From contig DGRP01000170.1 in NCBI GenBank assembly GCA_002391065.1, positions 1 through 6,444 of the forward strand: a stretch of DNA of 6,444 bases. The letters run 5' to 3'. This DNA is from Ruminococcus sp. UBA4385 (GTDB lineage: Bacteria; Bacillota_A; Clostridia; Oscillospirales; Ruminococcaceae). Made by a program: the position numbers and the translations under genes. Under the pieces are notes generated by a model. The model searched no databases, was not told the origin of the DNA, and saw only the letters and a program-made list of their open reading frames with translations. Below are positions 6,018-6,444 of the stretch, piece after piece (position 1 is the first letter of the stretch; every line of letters begins with the position of its first letter).

Positions 6018-6444
6018 ATGGCAAAAATTGCGATGAAAACACCGCTGGTCGAGATGGACGGCGATGAGATGACAAGGATCATATGGCAGGAGATAAAGGA
6101 TATCCTTATCACCCCGTATGTTGACCTGAAAACCGAGTACTATGACCTCGGCCTTGTTCACAGAAATGAGACCGACGATCAGGTAACTATCGACTCTGCA
6201 AATGCTACAAAGAAGTACGGCGTTGCTGTTAAGTGCGCAACTATCACACCTAACGCTGCCCGTATGCCCGAGTACAACCTCAAGCAGATGTGGAAGAGCC
6301 CTAACGGCACTATCAGAGCTATGCTTGACGGTACTGTTTTCAGAACTCCTATCTTAGTCAAGGGTATCACACCTTATATCCCTACATGGACTAAGCCTAT
6401 CACTATCGCACGTCATGCTTACGGCGATGTTTACAAGAACGTTG
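6018..6444 (+). CDS. icd: NADP-dependent isocitrate dehydrogenase, eukaryotic-type (partial, 3' end outside window)
   Basis: This enzyme oxidatively decarboxylates isocitrate to 2-oxoglutarate, forming NADPH. The first 142 codons are present and the frame stays open at the window edge. The sequence matches the homodimeric eukaryotic-type NADP-IDH family, not the E. coli Icd type. Visible motifs are [10 protein letters not shown] (11-20), VKCATITPN (71-79), KSPNGTIR (93-100), DGTVFR (104-109) and ARHAYGD (131-137). The residue positions coincide with human IDH1 numbering: T77, S94, R100, R109 and R132 are all in place, so the substrate-binding set in this half is complete. Residue 131 is Ala where the animal enzymes have Gly. 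The ATG at 6018 follows a perfect AGGAGGT (6003-6009) at 8-nt spacing. It lies 38 bp after the Uma2 gene and is probably read from the acn promoter. The product is the next step after aconitase, which fits a shared unit. Confidence 0.95.
   Translation, partial: MAKIAMKTPLVEMDGDEMTRIIWQEIKDILITPYVDLKTEYYDLGLVHRNETDDQVTIDSANATKKYGVAVKCATITPNAARMPEYNLKQMWKSPNGTIRAMLDGTVFRTPILVKGITPYIPTWTKPITIARHAYGDVYKNV

Overview
The window reads as ordinary chromosome from a low-to-mid G+C Clostridia bacterium, most likely a Ruminococcus-like member of the Oscillospiraceae. The support is gene content and style: AGGAGG-type ribosome binding sites, sigma-A promoters of the TTGACA/TATAAT type, TTG start use, an Aquifex-type (~645 aa) aconitase and a eukaryotic-type NADP-isocitrate dehydrogenase. 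The genus is an inference. All five genes lie on the + strand. No tRNA, rRNA, CRISPR array, transposase or integrase is visible.

Layout. Positions 1-133 hold no convincing gene but carry two hairpins. An intrinsic terminator (134-163) then abuts a near-perfect promoter (165-193) that drives argS (229-1980, arginyl-tRNA synthetase) from a leader of about 28 nt. A second terminator (1990-2014) closes argS, and a second promoter (2020-2048) starts the next unit. That unit contains aconitate hydratase (2097-4034), an unrecognised Pro/Gln-rich protein with three C-terminal membrane helices (4099-5421, TTG start), a Uma2-family (DUF820) PD-(D/E)XK nuclease-like protein (5437-5979) and isocitrate dehydrogenase (6018 to beyond the window edge). 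The gaps inside this unit are 64, 15 and 38 bp, with no clear internal terminator or promoter, so the four genes are probably co-transcribed.

How they work together. Aconitase and isocitrate dehydrogenase catalyse consecutive steps (citrate to isocitrate to 2-oxoglutarate). In anaerobic Clostridia these usually form the oxidative half-TCA branch that feeds glutamate synthesis and yields NADPH. Citrate synthase is not in the window. The two middle genes have no evident metabolic role, and their position between two TCA enzymes is the most unusual thing here. The membrane protein has a long low-complexity cytoplasmic region and a short sequence motif present twice. I see no convincing evidence of a complete new defence or mobile system. 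The best candidates for a second look are the membrane protein, its Uma2 neighbour, and the hairpins at the 4068-4094 and 5965-5987 junctions.
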